A DNA stretch of 10,429 nt from an uncultured Lachnospiraceae bacterium (GCA_902784025.1 CACZTF010000130.1:1-10429), one strand, 5' to 3'. Positions 1-8,276 are shown, numbered from the stretch's first letter. Notes: generated by a model not told the origin, from the sequence alone. Translations and numbers: made by a program.

Positions 1-536
1 ACGGAATCTGGCAGAGCTCACCTAAGAGATTCGAAGTCTCTGATTTTAAAAAGGCACTGGATGATATCTTTAATTCCGAAAAACTTCAAAGGGAATTGGA
101 AAAACTGGATATAACTATGTATGTCCAGCTGCATCCCATTATGGAATGCTATACGAAATATATAAAGAGTTGTGAAAACGGTCGCATAAAAGCTGCAGAG
201 CCCGGCCTTGCATATAAAGATTGCTCTGTTTTTATCACCGATTATTCATCGTATGTCTTCGACTTTGTAAACAGGAAAACACCTGTCATTTATTATTTTG
301 CAGATGAAGATGATTTCTACGGTGGTCTGAACGGTTACTACAGACTTAGTCTTCCTTTGGAGGAAGGTTTTGGCAAAATATGCAGGAACGCAGAAGAGTT
401 GTGCAGTGAGATAGAGGTTGTCGCAAAAAATGAATGGCAGCCGGAAAGCAGGTTTTTAAAGAGAATGGAAGGATTTTTCTATAGTCTTGAAAAGCCTCAG
501 GATATAATATATGAAGGCATTAAAAAAAGTTTATAA
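1..536 (+). CDS. CDP-glycerol glycerophosphotransferase-like protein, C-terminal part (5' end outside window)
   Basis: This is the 3' end of a gene that enters from the left edge; the frame is open from base 3 to the TAA at 534-536, so about 177 codons are visible. The family (TagB/TagF type) transfers glycerol phosphate from CDP-glycerol to a growing wall or capsule polymer on the inner membrane face. Three landmarks are visible: a LHP motif (codons 129-137) whose His is a conserved family position; ITDYSS (234-251), followed by FDF; and PVIYY followed by an acidic stretch and a GLNGYYR segment. The end of the 889-residue protein at 3173-5842 has the same blocks in the same order. A TTG at 96 is in frame but sits inside the conserved domain, so it is not the true start. 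At the left edge the protein reads GIWQSS where family members usually have a PTWR or PSWR motif. Whether the missing N-terminus carries a GT2 domain, as in the paralogue, cannot be seen. Confidence 0.85.
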   Translation, partial: GIWQSSPKRFEVSDFKKALDDIFNSEKLQRELEKLDITMYVQLHPIMECYTKYIKSCENGRIKAAEPGLAYKDCSVFITDYSSYVFDFVNRKTPVIYYFADEDDFYGGLNGYYRLSLPLEEGFGKICRNAEELCSEIEVVAKNEWQPESRFLKRMEGFFYSLEKPQDIIYEGIKKSL

Positions 537-589
537 AAAAAAGGCATCAAGTATATTATTTACCGTAAAACAGGATAAAAAAGACAAAA

Positions 590-1855
590 ATGGATAAAAA
601 AGATAAAGCCATAGTGTTTTTTTCTACTGCAGATATGCTTTTTGCAGTGGCTCAGATGATAGTCGGTCTGAAAAAAACAAATAAAGATAATTACGATGAT
701 ATAGTGATATATCATTCCGGATATACTAAAGACGATATGGAAAAACTGTACAAGATAGAGAAAAATATCGTTTTTAAAAAATATGATATTTCTGATTTTG
801 AAAAGGAACATGATCTGGAGTCAAAAGGATTTGTGGTACCCTTTTTAGAAAATTTCAGCCATTTGTCATATGTAAAATATAAGATATTTGAATTGCTGGA
901 TGACTACAGAAAGGTTCTTCTTTTGGACATTGATATGCTTGTAATGGGTGATATGTCCGAAATTTTTGAAAATGAAGGAATGGTTTTCAGGAACGGAAGG
1001 AGTTTTTTTGAAAAGGTTGTATTGAATTCCGAAAGGCTCATAGATCCGAAAGATCATCCGGAATTTTTTTCCGGGATACCGGAAGATTTCCCGTCTCCCA
1101 ATGAAGGACTGATACTTGTTACGGATAACATAGACCATAATAAATGCATCAAGGATTGCTATACATTCATTAACACATTTGCTCCTTATTATGAATCAGG
1201 AATAGACGGTCTGTGCTTTGCATGGGCTGCATACAAAAATGATATCAGGATAAGTTCTTTAGATAAAACCGTATATAATGTTTTTCCGAAATATTACAAA
1301 AAGGACTCTAAGATAATCCATTTTATGGGGAAAGAAAAAATATGGAAAAATGAATTCCTCCAGTGCGTTTTTCCTGCCTGGCTGGAAAACTATCACGAAG
1401 CCGGAGAAATATCCGGGATCACGGGCGAGGGTGTGGCAGAAGCAGGTTGCCCCGGGAATGTTATAGCAAAAAAACTTAACGAAGAAAGATGGTTAAGATT
1501 TTTAAAGAACACGGATATCGTTATTCCTCACGAACTGAAATGGGAATTTAATCTGTATTCAGAAACCCTTTATTTTCATTTGGATAACAGTATCAGATAT
1601 CTGATAAAAGCAGTACAATGGTTCGATAAATATATCATAGGTTTATCAATAAAGGCCGGTGATAAGGATTCCGGCGAAGACATCCTGAAAAAAGCAGAAG
1701 CTGTCGGAAGGAAGCTGGGAGAAAGATATACGGTAAACAATAATAATGACAGGATCGAAATACGGTCAGGGGAGTTAGAAGAATCGGAAACAGCCGAAGT
1801 TTTTACGTATTTTTACAATAACACACATTCAGTTTTCAAAGAAACTGATAAATGA
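590..1855 (+). CDS. GT8-family-like glycosyltransferase
   Basis: The product is a 421-residue cytoplasmic glycosyltransferase, most like family GT8 (retaining, nucleotide-sugar-dependent, GT-A fold, as in LgtC and glycogenin). The signature is LLLDIDML, with the metal-binding DxD at D113 and D115. Further on come PNEGLILV, an acidic DGLCFAW segment, and HFMGKEKIW at 244-252, which matches the HFxGxxKPW motif that closes GT8 domains. The N-terminus is less typical than in LgtC. About 170 residues follow the catalytic domain; they are mostly helical in character and of unknown role, ending in a polar, Asn-rich stretch. No membrane segment or signal peptide is seen. The ATG at 590 is chosen because an in-frame TAA lies at 566-568; the Shine-Dalgarno is weak (AGGA at 572-575, 14 bases upstream). 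It lies 53 bases after the previous gene and is probably cotranscribed. Donor and acceptor sugars cannot be predicted. Confidence 0.8.
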   Translation: MDKKDKAIVFFSTADMLFAVAQMIVGLKKTNKDNYDDIVIYHSGYTKDDMEKLYKIEKNIVFKKYDISDFEKEHDLESKGFVVPFLENFSHLSYVKYKIFELLDDYRKVLLLDIDMLVMGDMSEIFENEGMVFRNGRSFFEKVVLNSERLIDPKDHPEFFSGIPEDFPSPNEGLILVTDNIDHNKCIKDCYTFINTFAPYYESGIDGLCFAWAAYKNDIRISSLDKTVYNVFPKYYKKDSKIIHFMGKEKIWKNEFLQCVFPAWLENYHEAGEISGITGEGVAEAGCPGNVIAKKLNEERWLRFLKNTDIVIPHELKWEFNLYSETLYFHLDNSIRYLIKAVQWFDKYIIGLSIKAGDKDSGEDILKKAEAVGRKLGERYTVNNNNDRIEIRSGELEESETAEVFTYFYNNTHSVFKETDK

Positions 1856-1886
1856 AGATTTTTATCTGTTCTGATCATCTTAAACA

Positions 1887-1921
1887 ATTTTTTAAACAGA
1901 CTTAATACAGAGTTAAAAAAT
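1887..1921. repeat. AT-only 9-bp inverted repeat upstream of promoter
   Basis: ATTTTTTAA (1887-1895) and TTAAAAAAT (1913-1921) are perfect inverted copies separated by 17 bases. TTAAACA also occurs twice in direct orientation, 12 bases apart (1880-1886 and 1892-1898). The all-A/T stem is too weak for a classical intrinsic terminator and no T-run follows the right arm. The A-tract at 1915-1920 lies about 45 bases upstream of the predicted transcription start, where an UP element would sit, so it more likely boosts the adjacent promoter or binds a regulator. In AT-rich intergenic DNA such repeats also occur by chance. Confidence 0.3.
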
Positions 1922-1928
1922 AGATAGT

Positions 1929-1957
1929 TTGATATTTTCTTTAGCATGGATTATAAT
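1929..1957 (+). promoter_or_regulatory. Predicted sigma-A (sigma-70-type) promoter
   Basis: The -35 box TTGATA (1929-1934) matches the consensus at five of six positions. The -10 box TATAAT (1952-1957) is a perfect match, and the spacer is the optimal 17 bases. AT-rich, A-tract DNA precedes the -35 box. Transcription would start near 1964, giving a leader of about 80 bases before the GTG at 2045. This is the only strong promoter I could find in the window. It sits in its largest intergenic gap (189 bases), so genes 2045 onward probably form a transcription unit that can be expressed separately from the two genes upstream. Confidence 0.65.
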
Positions 1958-2031
1958 AAATAATATGATATGAGTGAAAATGTGCACTTAATTGATGTCA
2001 GTAATATGTTGTTTGATGCAGGATGACAGTG

Positions 2032-2037
2032 AAGGAG
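2032..2037 (+). promoter_or_regulatory. Shine-Dalgarno site that fixes the GTG start at 2045
   Basis: AAGGAG lies 7 bases before GTG 2045, the ideal spacing. An ATG at 2043-2045 overlaps this start but is in another frame and stops after five codons. The in-frame sequence upstream hits TGA at 2030-2032, so GTG is the first possible start for the 374-residue protein. Confidence 0.8.
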
Positions 2038-2044
2038 AGTCAAT

Positions 2045-3169
2045 GTGGAAAAAATCATAAAAAATGCTGACTTTAAAGTTGAAGTCATAGTTGTTGAGAT
2101 GGATCCTTTATTTAATGAAAGGTGTGAAAGATCTCTCAAAAATCAAACTTATGATGTTGAAAAGATCACTTTTATAAAACCGGATGATAATGTAATTGAA
2201 ACCATCAATGAAAGTGTTTGTGATTATATATACATCGTAAAAAATACAGACGTTCTTTCTGACACTGCTCTTGAAAAGCTTGTCACTTCTCCTGAACCGG
2301 ATTTTTCCGGATCGGTTTGTTTTTACGTAACAGGTAGTGAAACTGCTGAAAATGATGCGGACATATTCTCTATCTATTATCATTTAATGCCTGTAAATAG
2401 TATTAAAGGAATGGAATATCCGTTGTTGACAGGAATGTCATCCCTTAGTGAACAGGCTTCTTTTTTGTTATCTGCAGAAGAAAAGGCGGGGGCGTCTTTT
2501 TCTGTGGAAGAAGGATCTGCCGTGTACGGCAAGGATGAGTACCGGCAGGTTATCGATACAGAGATAGCACATATGGGGCTGGAATATCCGGGGTTATTAA
2601 AAAATCCTTATTTTCAGGAAGTATTGATAAGGAATGATAAAGCTGAAGACACTTATGTGAATACCCTTGCTTCCTTAAATGATATTTACAGAGAAGAAAA
2701 TGTATCCATATCTTCCATGTTTAAGCTGTACAAAAAATATTTTATGCCTGTTTGTAAGAGCGTGGCAGACGGAAAAGCTTCGGAAGAAGAGTATGAGTGT
2801 GTAAAAGACGCTTTCAGCATATCCGAAAAAAAGGATGAGAAACCGGTTCTGTGTTTTATGACCGGGATAAATGAAGAAACCTTACGTTGTATGGATATCC
2901 TTGATTACGAAGATTTTTCAGATTGTTTAAAGAACAGGATCGTTGTTAAGGATCAGATCATAAAAGAAACCGTGCGGGAAAAGACTATTGTGGAAAAGGA
3001 AACGGTGGAGGTTCCTGTAGTAACAGATAATACTATTTCTCCTCGAGAGGTCATAGATTCCATTAATCCGGCAGAATATACGGTGGAGGCTTACCGGTCG
3101 GGAAAACTTGGGTTCAAAACAATTTTTTCAAGTATAAGAGCATGGTTTGCATGCAAATTCAGGAGTTAA
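2045..3169 (+). CDS. Degenerate GT2-like protein with repetitive linker and amphipathic C-terminal tail
   Basis: This 374-residue protein has no clear family assignment, but its first 80 residues look like a shrunken GT2 (GT-A fold) domain. VEVIVVE (12-18) resembles the first beta strand and SLKNQTY (30-36) the SLLNQTY motif. YIYIVKNTDVLSDTALEKL (61-79) resembles the segment that normally carries DxDD before ALExL. Here the acidic motif reads NTD, and the NDGS and SxARNxG blocks are missing or unrecognisable, so catalysis in the usual way is doubtful. The middle (about 80-297) is not recognised. Residues about 305-326 form a repetitive Lys/Glu/Val linker (EKTIVEKETVEVPV). The last 20 or so residues (355-374) have basic residues alternating with aromatic and aliphatic ones, as in an amphipathic membrane-binding helix. 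It starts on GTG with a strong Shine-Dalgarno and ends 3 bases before the GT2 fusion gene, so the two are probably translationally coupled. I infer an accessory or scaffold role; an active but divergent transferase is not excluded. Confidence 0.7.
   Translation: MEKIIKNADFKVEVIVVEMDPLFNERCERSLKNQTYDVEKITFIKPDDNVIETINESVCDYIYIVKNTDVLSDTALEKLVTSPEPDFSGSVCFYVTGSETAENDADIFSIYYHLMPVNSIKGMEYPLLTGMSSLSEQASFLLSAEEKAGASFSVEEGSAVYGKDEYRQVIDTEIAHMGLEYPGLLKNPYFQEVLIRNDKAEDTYVNTLASLNDIYREENVSISSMFKLYKKYFMPVCKSVADGKASEEEYECVKDAFSISEKKDEKPVLCFMTGINEETLRCMDILDYEDFSDCLKNRIVVKDQIIKETVREKTIVEKETVEVPVVTDNTISPREVIDSINPAEYTVEAYRSGKLGFKTIFSSIRAWFACKFRS
3161..3165 (+). promoter_or_regulatory. Shine-Dalgarno inside the preceding gene's end
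   Basis: AGGAG lies 7 bases before ATG 3173 and is within the last codons of the upstream gene, whose TAA is at 3167-3169. The arrangement favours reinitiation by ribosomes finishing the upstream gene. Confidence 0.7.
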
Positions 3170-3172
3170 AAA

Positions 3173-5842
3173 ATGTACGAGAGCAAATATGTAGTTTCGG
3201 TCATCATACCTTTTTACAACGCAGAAGATACACTTAACAGATGTTTGGCCTCTCTTACGGCTCAGGTGTTTAAGTTTTCACAGATTGAGATAATACTGGT
3301 AAATGACGGTTCAGAAGACAGTTCATCGGATATCTGTGCCGGATACACCAGCGAATATTCGAATTTTGTTTATATCGAGCAAGAGCATTCGGGCGTGTCG
3401 GCGGCAAGAAACCGTGGTATAGAAGCGGCGACCGGCAGATATGTCATGTTTTTGGATGCAGATGATTATCTGGGTAAAAATGCGATCGAAAAGGCGGTGT
3501 CTTTTTTTGATAAACGTTATGACGACGTTGATGTGGTCTCTTTTCATGAGATAAAGAAGGTGAACGGAAATCTTGTTGATCAGATGCGTAATAAATATCT
3601 GAAGAAAACAGGAGTTTATGATCTGGGAAAATATCCTTTCGCGCTCCAGTTAAGGATCAGTATCATCATTAAAAATGGTTTTTCGGCACGGTTTGACGAG
3701 GGAATGGTATTTCAGGAGGATCAGAAATTCTGTGCAGAACTCTTAAAAGGCACAATGAAACTGGGGTACGTTGCAAATGCAAACTATTATTATGATGTTA
3801 AAAATGACAGCTCTGTTTCAATGTACTACAGTCCCATAACGTCATTTGAGACCACAGTTGATTTTTTTGAAAAGCTGTTTGCTTATTATCTGGATAAGGG
3901 TGAAGAAATACCCGCATATTTTCAGGCTCAGTTTTTCCATGATTGTTCCTGGAAATTTAAAGACGGAAAATTATGGCCTTATCATTATTCTCCCGAAGAT
4001 CTTGATAAAGCAAAAAACAGGGTGAAAACACTTTTAAGGAATGTGGACAGTAAGTTGATAATGGATTATCCGCTGCTTGATGCATATGAAAAGCTGTACT
4101 GGATCCGCCAAAAAGATGAAAAGAAACTGACCGGTTACCCTGATACCTCCGGAGTCTATATTTTTGAAGGCAGGGACAGATTATATAACCGTAATAAAGT
4201 GGAGATCATTCTCTGCAAGATAAGAGTTGAGAATCCCGGAATATACATCAGGGCACATTTAAAGTCGCCTTTATTCAGTTTGTCAGATAAACCGGTACTG
4301 CAGGTTGACGGATACCCGGAGCCGGAAAACATTGAATTGATCGATTGTGCTGCGGGGTATTATAAAACTAAAGAAAAAAACAACGTATTTTGGGGATTTG
4401 AGTATAGATTTGATCTTATGGAAGAGAAAAAAAGTGTTGATTTTCTGTTGACACTGAACGGGATACCCCTTCCGGTTTCTTTTTATAATATGCCCACTGT
4501 TGAATTCAGCAGTGATACATCAGAGTACCTGGCAGACGATATACTTGTGAAGCAGGGCAGCAATAATCTTGTTTTCTACAGGATGAAAGGTAATTCCCTG
4601 ATCAAGAAAAGAGCCCAGCTGACAAAAGAAATAAAAGACAAACAGGAAAAGATGATCAAAATGACGGCTGATTCAGGAGATGTAAGGGAAAGGATATGGC
4701 TGTATTCTGATCTTCCGGGAGTGGCCTGTGATAATGCGTATTATCAGTTCCTTAATGATATCGGGAAAGAAGACGGGATCCAACGTTTTTATGTGGTGTC
4801 AGATGCTAAAGATCCTGTTTCCCAGCCTGTTGTGGCAGTCTCGCCGGCATCAGTGGTTAAAAGAGGCAGTTCAAAGCATATTGAATTGTTCTTTAATGCT
4901 GAAAAAATACTTACCTCGTTTATAGAAGAGGATGTATACTGGCCCATTGATGCGGACAGCAGAAAGAGATTCAGGGGCATGTTTAATGCTGAGATAGTTT
5001 ACCTGCAGCATGGAGTTCTTCATGCCCGTCTGCCCTGGTACTATTCAAAATATAAAACAATGATAGATAAAATAGTAGTATCAAGCAGTTACGAAAAAAA
5101 CACGCTTACGGAAAGATATGATTATCTTGAAAAAGACATAATACCTTGCGGGATGTCACGCCTGGACCGTTACGATGGTATGCTGACAGAAAAAAACAGC
5201 GAAAGCACAGAGAAAAGCGGGGACAGGGAGAGCGCCGGAAAACGTGTGATCTTTGCACCGTCATGGAGAAGTTATCTTATAATAACTCCGTCGGAGGGGG
5301 GTGACCGCGAGCCTTGTGCTGAAAAACTGACCAGGTCAAGGTATTTTGAAGGCATTAAAGAATTCCTGCAAAGCGAAAAGCTTTTGGGATTGTTGCGGCA
5401 AAACAATATCCGTCTGGATTACAAGCTGCATCCGGAATTTGAAAAAACTTATGGTACCAATATGATAGTAACGGATAAAGGAGTTATATCCGAAGTAAAC
5501 GGTATTGTTGACTTTTCAGTATATGACGCCATAATAACGGATTTTTCCTCGCTTCTCTACGACTTTGTTTATCAAAACAAACCGGTCATATATTATGTTA
5601 CCGACTATGATGAGTTCCGTTGCGGGATGAATCATTACAGAGAACTGGAAGTACCTGTTGAAGACGGTATGGGAGAGCTTGCATTATCTGTTGATGAGGC
5701 GGTTTCCTCATTAAAGAAGGTTATTGATAATGATTTTGAAGTATTGACTGACTACAGAGAAAAGTACAGAAACTTTTTCTTCGATGTTAAGGGACACGGC
5801 GATATGTTATATGACAGTTTAGTGAAGCCGGATAAAGAGTGA
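3173..5842 (+). CDS. Bifunctional GT2 glycosyltransferase / CDP-glycerol glycerophosphotransferase
   Basis: An 889-residue two-enzyme fusion for building a sugar and glycerol-phosphate polymer. Residues about 7-110 are a complete GT2 domain: VSVIIPFYN, VNDGS (43-47), SGVSAARNRG and FLDADD, with the DxD acids at 95-98. A helical region follows to about 310, then a beta-rich, unrecognised segment (about 320-470) and a short Lys-rich helix (about 475-505). The C-terminal half is a TagB/TagF-type transferase domain, beginning near RIWLYSDLPG (507 onward). Its landmarks are LQHG (His613), APSWR (695-699), LHP (His753), ITDFSS (788-793) and PVIYY. The two conserved histidines fit the family's active site. 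A charged, Ser/Glu/Lys-rich insert (about 673-690) sits just before APSWR. Such fusions occur in wall and capsule loci; a plausible job is adding a sugar and glycerol phosphate alternately to a lipid-linked chain. No membrane segment is seen, so attachment to the membrane would be peripheral. The gene lies 3 bases after its upstream neighbour. Domain calls are firm; substrates are inferred. Confidence 0.92.
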   Translation: MYESKYVVSVIIPFYNAEDTLNRCLASLTAQVFKFSQIEIILVNDGSEDSSSDICAGYTSEYSNFVYIEQEHSGVSAARNRGIEAATGRYVMFLDADDYLGKNAIEKAVSFFDKRYDDVDVVSFHEIKKVNGNLVDQMRNKYLKKTGVYDLGKYPFALQLRISIIIKNGFSARFDEGMVFQEDQKFCAELLKGTMKLGYVANANYYYDVKNDSSVSMYYSPITSFETTVDFFEKLFAYYLDKGEEIPAYFQAQFFHDCSWKFKDGKLWPYHYSPEDLDKAKNRVKTLLRNVDSKLIMDYPLLDAYEKLYWIRQKDEKKLTGYPDTSGVYIFEGRDRLYNRNKVEIILCKIRVENPGIYIRAHLKSPLFSLSDKPVLQVDGYPEPENIELIDCAAGYYKTKEKNNVFWGFEYRFDLMEEKKSVDFLLTLNGIPLPVSFYNMPTVEFSSDTSEYLADDILVKQGSNNLVFYRMKGNSLIKKRAQLTKEIKDKQEKMIKMTADSGDVRERIWLYSDLPGVACDNAYYQFLNDIGKEDGIQRFYVVSDAKDPVSQPVVAVSPASVVKRGSSKHIELFFNAEKILTSFIEEDVYWPIDADSRKRFRGMFNAEIVYLQHGVLHARLPWYYSKYKTMIDKIVVSSSYEKNTLTERYDYLEKDIIPCGMSRLDRYDGMLTEKNSESTEKSGDRESAGKRVIFAPSWRSYLIITPSEGGDREPCAEKLTRSRYFEGIKEFLQSEKLLGLLRQNNIRLDYKLHPEFEKTYGTNMIVTDKGVISEVNGIVDFSVYDAIITDFSSLLYDFVYQNKPVIYYVTDYDEFRCGMNHYRELEVPVEDGMGELALSVDEAVSSLKKVIDNDFEVLTDYREKYRNFFFDVKGHGDMLYDSLVKPDKE

Positions 5843-5870
5843 TTCACAAAGTAGTTTTCGGGGTAAAGAT

Positions 5871-8162
5871 ATGGGAATGACAGAGGGTCAAAAACAGCTG
5901 CATAAGCTTCTTATAGAATTTGATAAGATATGCAGAGATAATAATCTGACTTATTATGCGGCGGGCGGTACCATTATAGGAGCCATTCGTCACAGAGGTT
6001 TTTTGCCCTGGGATGATGATGTGGACCTCTATATGACAAGGGACGAATTTAATAAGCTTTGCGAGGTAGAAAAAAACGGTGGGTTCCCTGAGGGGCGCAC
6101 TATGGCCTGTCAGGAACTGGACCGTGAGTATACCAATGTTTTCGGAAGATATCTGGATACTACGGCAACGGCCATACACAGATCCCAGCTCGTATCAAAT
6201 GATGTGGCAGGGTCTATCCTGGATGTGTTTCAGCTGGATCCCGTTCCCAGTGATAAAGCTGTTTTGGAACGCCACTTTGAGCTTTTATTGATCTACTCGG
6301 ATCTGATCAATGAGAATGCTCCGTATATACACAGGACCGATCTGTCTTTAAAGAATTATAAATACTACATGAAATACGCTAAAAAGCATGGAAAAACTGC
6401 TGCTCTGGAAAAAATAGAGGAGCAGCTTTTGTGCTACAAAGACGAAGATTGCAGCTTATATTTTATGAGATGGGGCGGAGCACCTCTGATTTTTGAAAAA
6501 ACCATGTTTGAAGAGGTAGAATATGCAGACATGGAAGGTATAGCAATGCCGATACCGGTCAATTTTAACGAGTATCTGACTTACCATTACAGTGATGAAT
6601 GGGAGCAGGTGCCTAATATCACACAACAGATGTCCCACGATGCCGTTCATAATGCATTACACGATGAGAATATGATAAAAAGATCATATATGTGTGTGAT
6701 CGATAAAGCGCGCATAGAGGAGATCAACAGAAAAAACAAGGCAAACAAAATATTGACTGCAGGCACAAAACACTATGTTGCCGACTGCAGTATAAGATTC
6801 CGCGGAGTAAGAGTCAGGGAAGAACTGCAAAGAAGCATAAACAACTCCGGTATCGATATTAAAGCCCTGTACAAAGAAAGAAAATATGACAAACTGAACC
6901 AGCTTTTTCTGAAATATTACACACTGCAGAATAGTGCCCAGTTTTCGGGAAGGGACACCTATACCCACTTATACAGGTATCAGAAGCCTTTCCTGGTAGA
7001 TATTCCCCTTGATATCTTTACCATCGCCATGAAAGTACAGATGGATTGCGGAAGAGCAAGCAAGACATTCAGGACTTTGGAGATCTATGAGTCTGAAAAA
7101 GGATCTCTTCCGAAGAAACTGACGGATCTGAAAAATGTCGTATTAAAAATGCGGCTGGCAAAAAATCATTTTTATCTTAAAGAGTACAAAGAAACCATGT
7201 CAGTTGCTTCAGATATATTGAAAAAATACCCCTATAACAGCGAAATGCTGAAATTGTATGTGCGGTCTGCGATCGGTTTGGGTAAGCAGGATGAAAATGT
7301 TAAAAAACTGGTGAGACGGGGGTTAAAGACATTTCCCGAAGACGGGGACTTTATGAAGCTTAAAGGTGATCTGTTATACCCGTCTGACAAGGATAAAGCC
7401 GTAAAAATATATATGGATGCGAGGGAGCATACTGCCAATGGTATAATATTATTGGAAATAGGTGATATCTTAAAAGATTATTATGATAAATTACTGGCTT
7501 CCCTATCGAAAGCATACAGGGCAGGAGAAAGCACAAAAGCAGGTAAGATCGAGAAAAAGATAAAAAATGTCGACGGCAGCCTTTTGGCTGATCTGAAGAT
7601 AATGGAAGCAAGGATCGAGGCTTTGCCAGATAAAGAAACTGCGTATCCGTATTACAGAGAATTATCATGTCATGTTGGTGACCCTGTATTGGAATCTGAA
7701 GCCGGATACAGGAAAACGCTGGAAGATTGTTTGTTTCAGACATTGCTGTTATGCGGAGAGGTTCCGTTTGTGAATAAAACGCATATCAGGGTTTTATTTA
7801 ATGACATATCAGTTGATGAGATCGATCAGCTGATAATGAGCGCAAAAGAAAAAAAACTCGGAGCTTACATTTCCGAAATAAAAAAATATAAGGCTGATGT
7901 GCTGCTTAATGAAGGTGATGTTTCAGGTGCTTACAAGCTGTACACTGAGGTCATTAATGAACTGTCACCGGACAGCGTGGCCTTTAAGGATCTGAAGGAT
8001 CGTATTCTTTCAGACAGCGGTCACTTTGAGGAACTTGAAAAGATAGATCCTGATCTGAGAGACCGGAATATCAGTATAAAATACGGATCAGAAACTGAAT
8101 ATGAATGCCTTTTTAACATTTTAACCTTAAATGAGTCAGATGAGGTAAGTCTGGTTTCATAA
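5871..8162 (+). CDS. LicD-family phosphotransferase with C-terminal TPR-like extension
   Basis: The product has 763 residues. The first 260 or so are a canonical LicD domain, the nucleotidyltransferase-fold family that moves phosphocholine (or related phospho-groups) from a CDP-linked donor onto teichoic acids and other surface glycans. The motif AGGTIIGAIRHRGF (31-44), followed by PWDDDVDL, gives the glycine-rich loop and the metal-binding acids D48-D50 and D52. MPIPVNFNEYL (226 onward) is the usual downstream block before a Tyr- and Trp-containing segment. LicD proteins are normally about 270 residues, so some 480 residues are extra. That extension is helical. Segments near 430-515 and 660-715 (LLNEGDVSGAYKLY) look like degenerate tetratricopeptide repeats and may form a solenoid for partner or polymer binding. 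ATG 5871 is chosen, with a weak GGGG site upstream; ATG 5877 is also in frame. The gap to the preceding gene is 28 bases. No choline kinase or cytidylyltransferase gene is visible here, so the transferred group is uncertain. Confidence 0.88.
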   Translation: MGMTEGQKQLHKLLIEFDKICRDNNLTYYAAGGTIIGAIRHRGFLPWDDDVDLYMTRDEFNKLCEVEKNGGFPEGRTMACQELDREYTNVFGRYLDTTATAIHRSQLVSNDVAGSILDVFQLDPVPSDKAVLERHFELLLIYSDLINENAPYIHRTDLSLKNYKYYMKYAKKHGKTAALEKIEEQLLCYKDEDCSLYFMRWGGAPLIFEKTMFEEVEYADMEGIAMPIPVNFNEYLTYHYSDEWEQVPNITQQMSHDAVHNALHDENMIKRSYMCVIDKARIEEINRKNKANKILTAGTKHYVADCSIRFRGVRVREELQRSINNSGIDIKALYKERKYDKLNQLFLKYYTLQNSAQFSGRDTYTHLYRYQKPFLVDIPLDIFTIAMKVQMDCGRASKTFRTLEIYESEKGSLPKKLTDLKNVVLKMRLAKNHFYLKEYKETMSVASDILKKYPYNSEMLKLYVRSAIGLGKQDENVKKLVRRGLKTFPEDGDFMKLKGDLLYPSDKDKAVKIYMDAREHTANGIILLEIGDILKDYYDKLLASLSKAYRAGESTKAGKIEKKIKNVDGSLLADLKIMEARIEALPDKETAYPYYRELSCHVGDPVLESEAGYRKTLEDCLFQTLLLCGEVPFVNKTHIRVLFNDISVDEIDQLIMSAKEKKLGAYISEIKKYKADVLLNEGDVSGAYKLYTEVINELSPDSVAFKDLKDRILSDSGHFEELEKIDPDLRDRNISIKYGSETEYECLFNILTLNESDEVSLVS

Positions 8163-8276
8163 AAGGATATTAATTGTGTGATACGGTCATTCCGGTCAGG
8201 ATACTAAAACAGGGAAAAGAAAAAATAACAGATAAATATAAAGAAACGACAGGAAAGGTAATAAGGGTTTTATCAT

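Noticed and set aside
1866..1900. Possible terminator after the GT8-like gene (TCTGTT and AACAGA arms)
   Set aside because: The arms are only six bases with a loop of more than 20 bases, and no T-run follows the right arm, so it does not look like an intrinsic terminator.
1970..2026. An 18-codon ORF in the leader before the GTG start, in the same frame as the following gene
   Set aside because: It has no Shine-Dalgarno, would begin only about six bases after the predicted transcription start, and ends at TGA followed by a second TGA at 2030. TGA is a normal stop in this genome (it ends three genes here), so readthrough is not supported.
2043..2060. ATG overlapping the GTG start, reading five codons then TAA
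   Set aside because: It shares the Shine-Dalgarno by position only. The long conserved frame begins at GTG 2045, and a five-codon peptide has no supporting evidence.
5844..6179. Minus-strand open frames opposite the real genes, for example here and at 7360-7743 and 9856-10239
   Set aside because: They lie antisense to well-supported conserved proteins, and their translations show no recognisable domain.
8163..8276. Promoter or regulatory site in the 114-base gap before the LicD-like gene
   Set aside because: A GATACT at 8200-8205 could be a -10 box, but no -35 box lies at 16-18 bases. The repeated CGGTCA (8184-8189 and 8193-8198) is too short to interpret. The rest is purine-rich leader.
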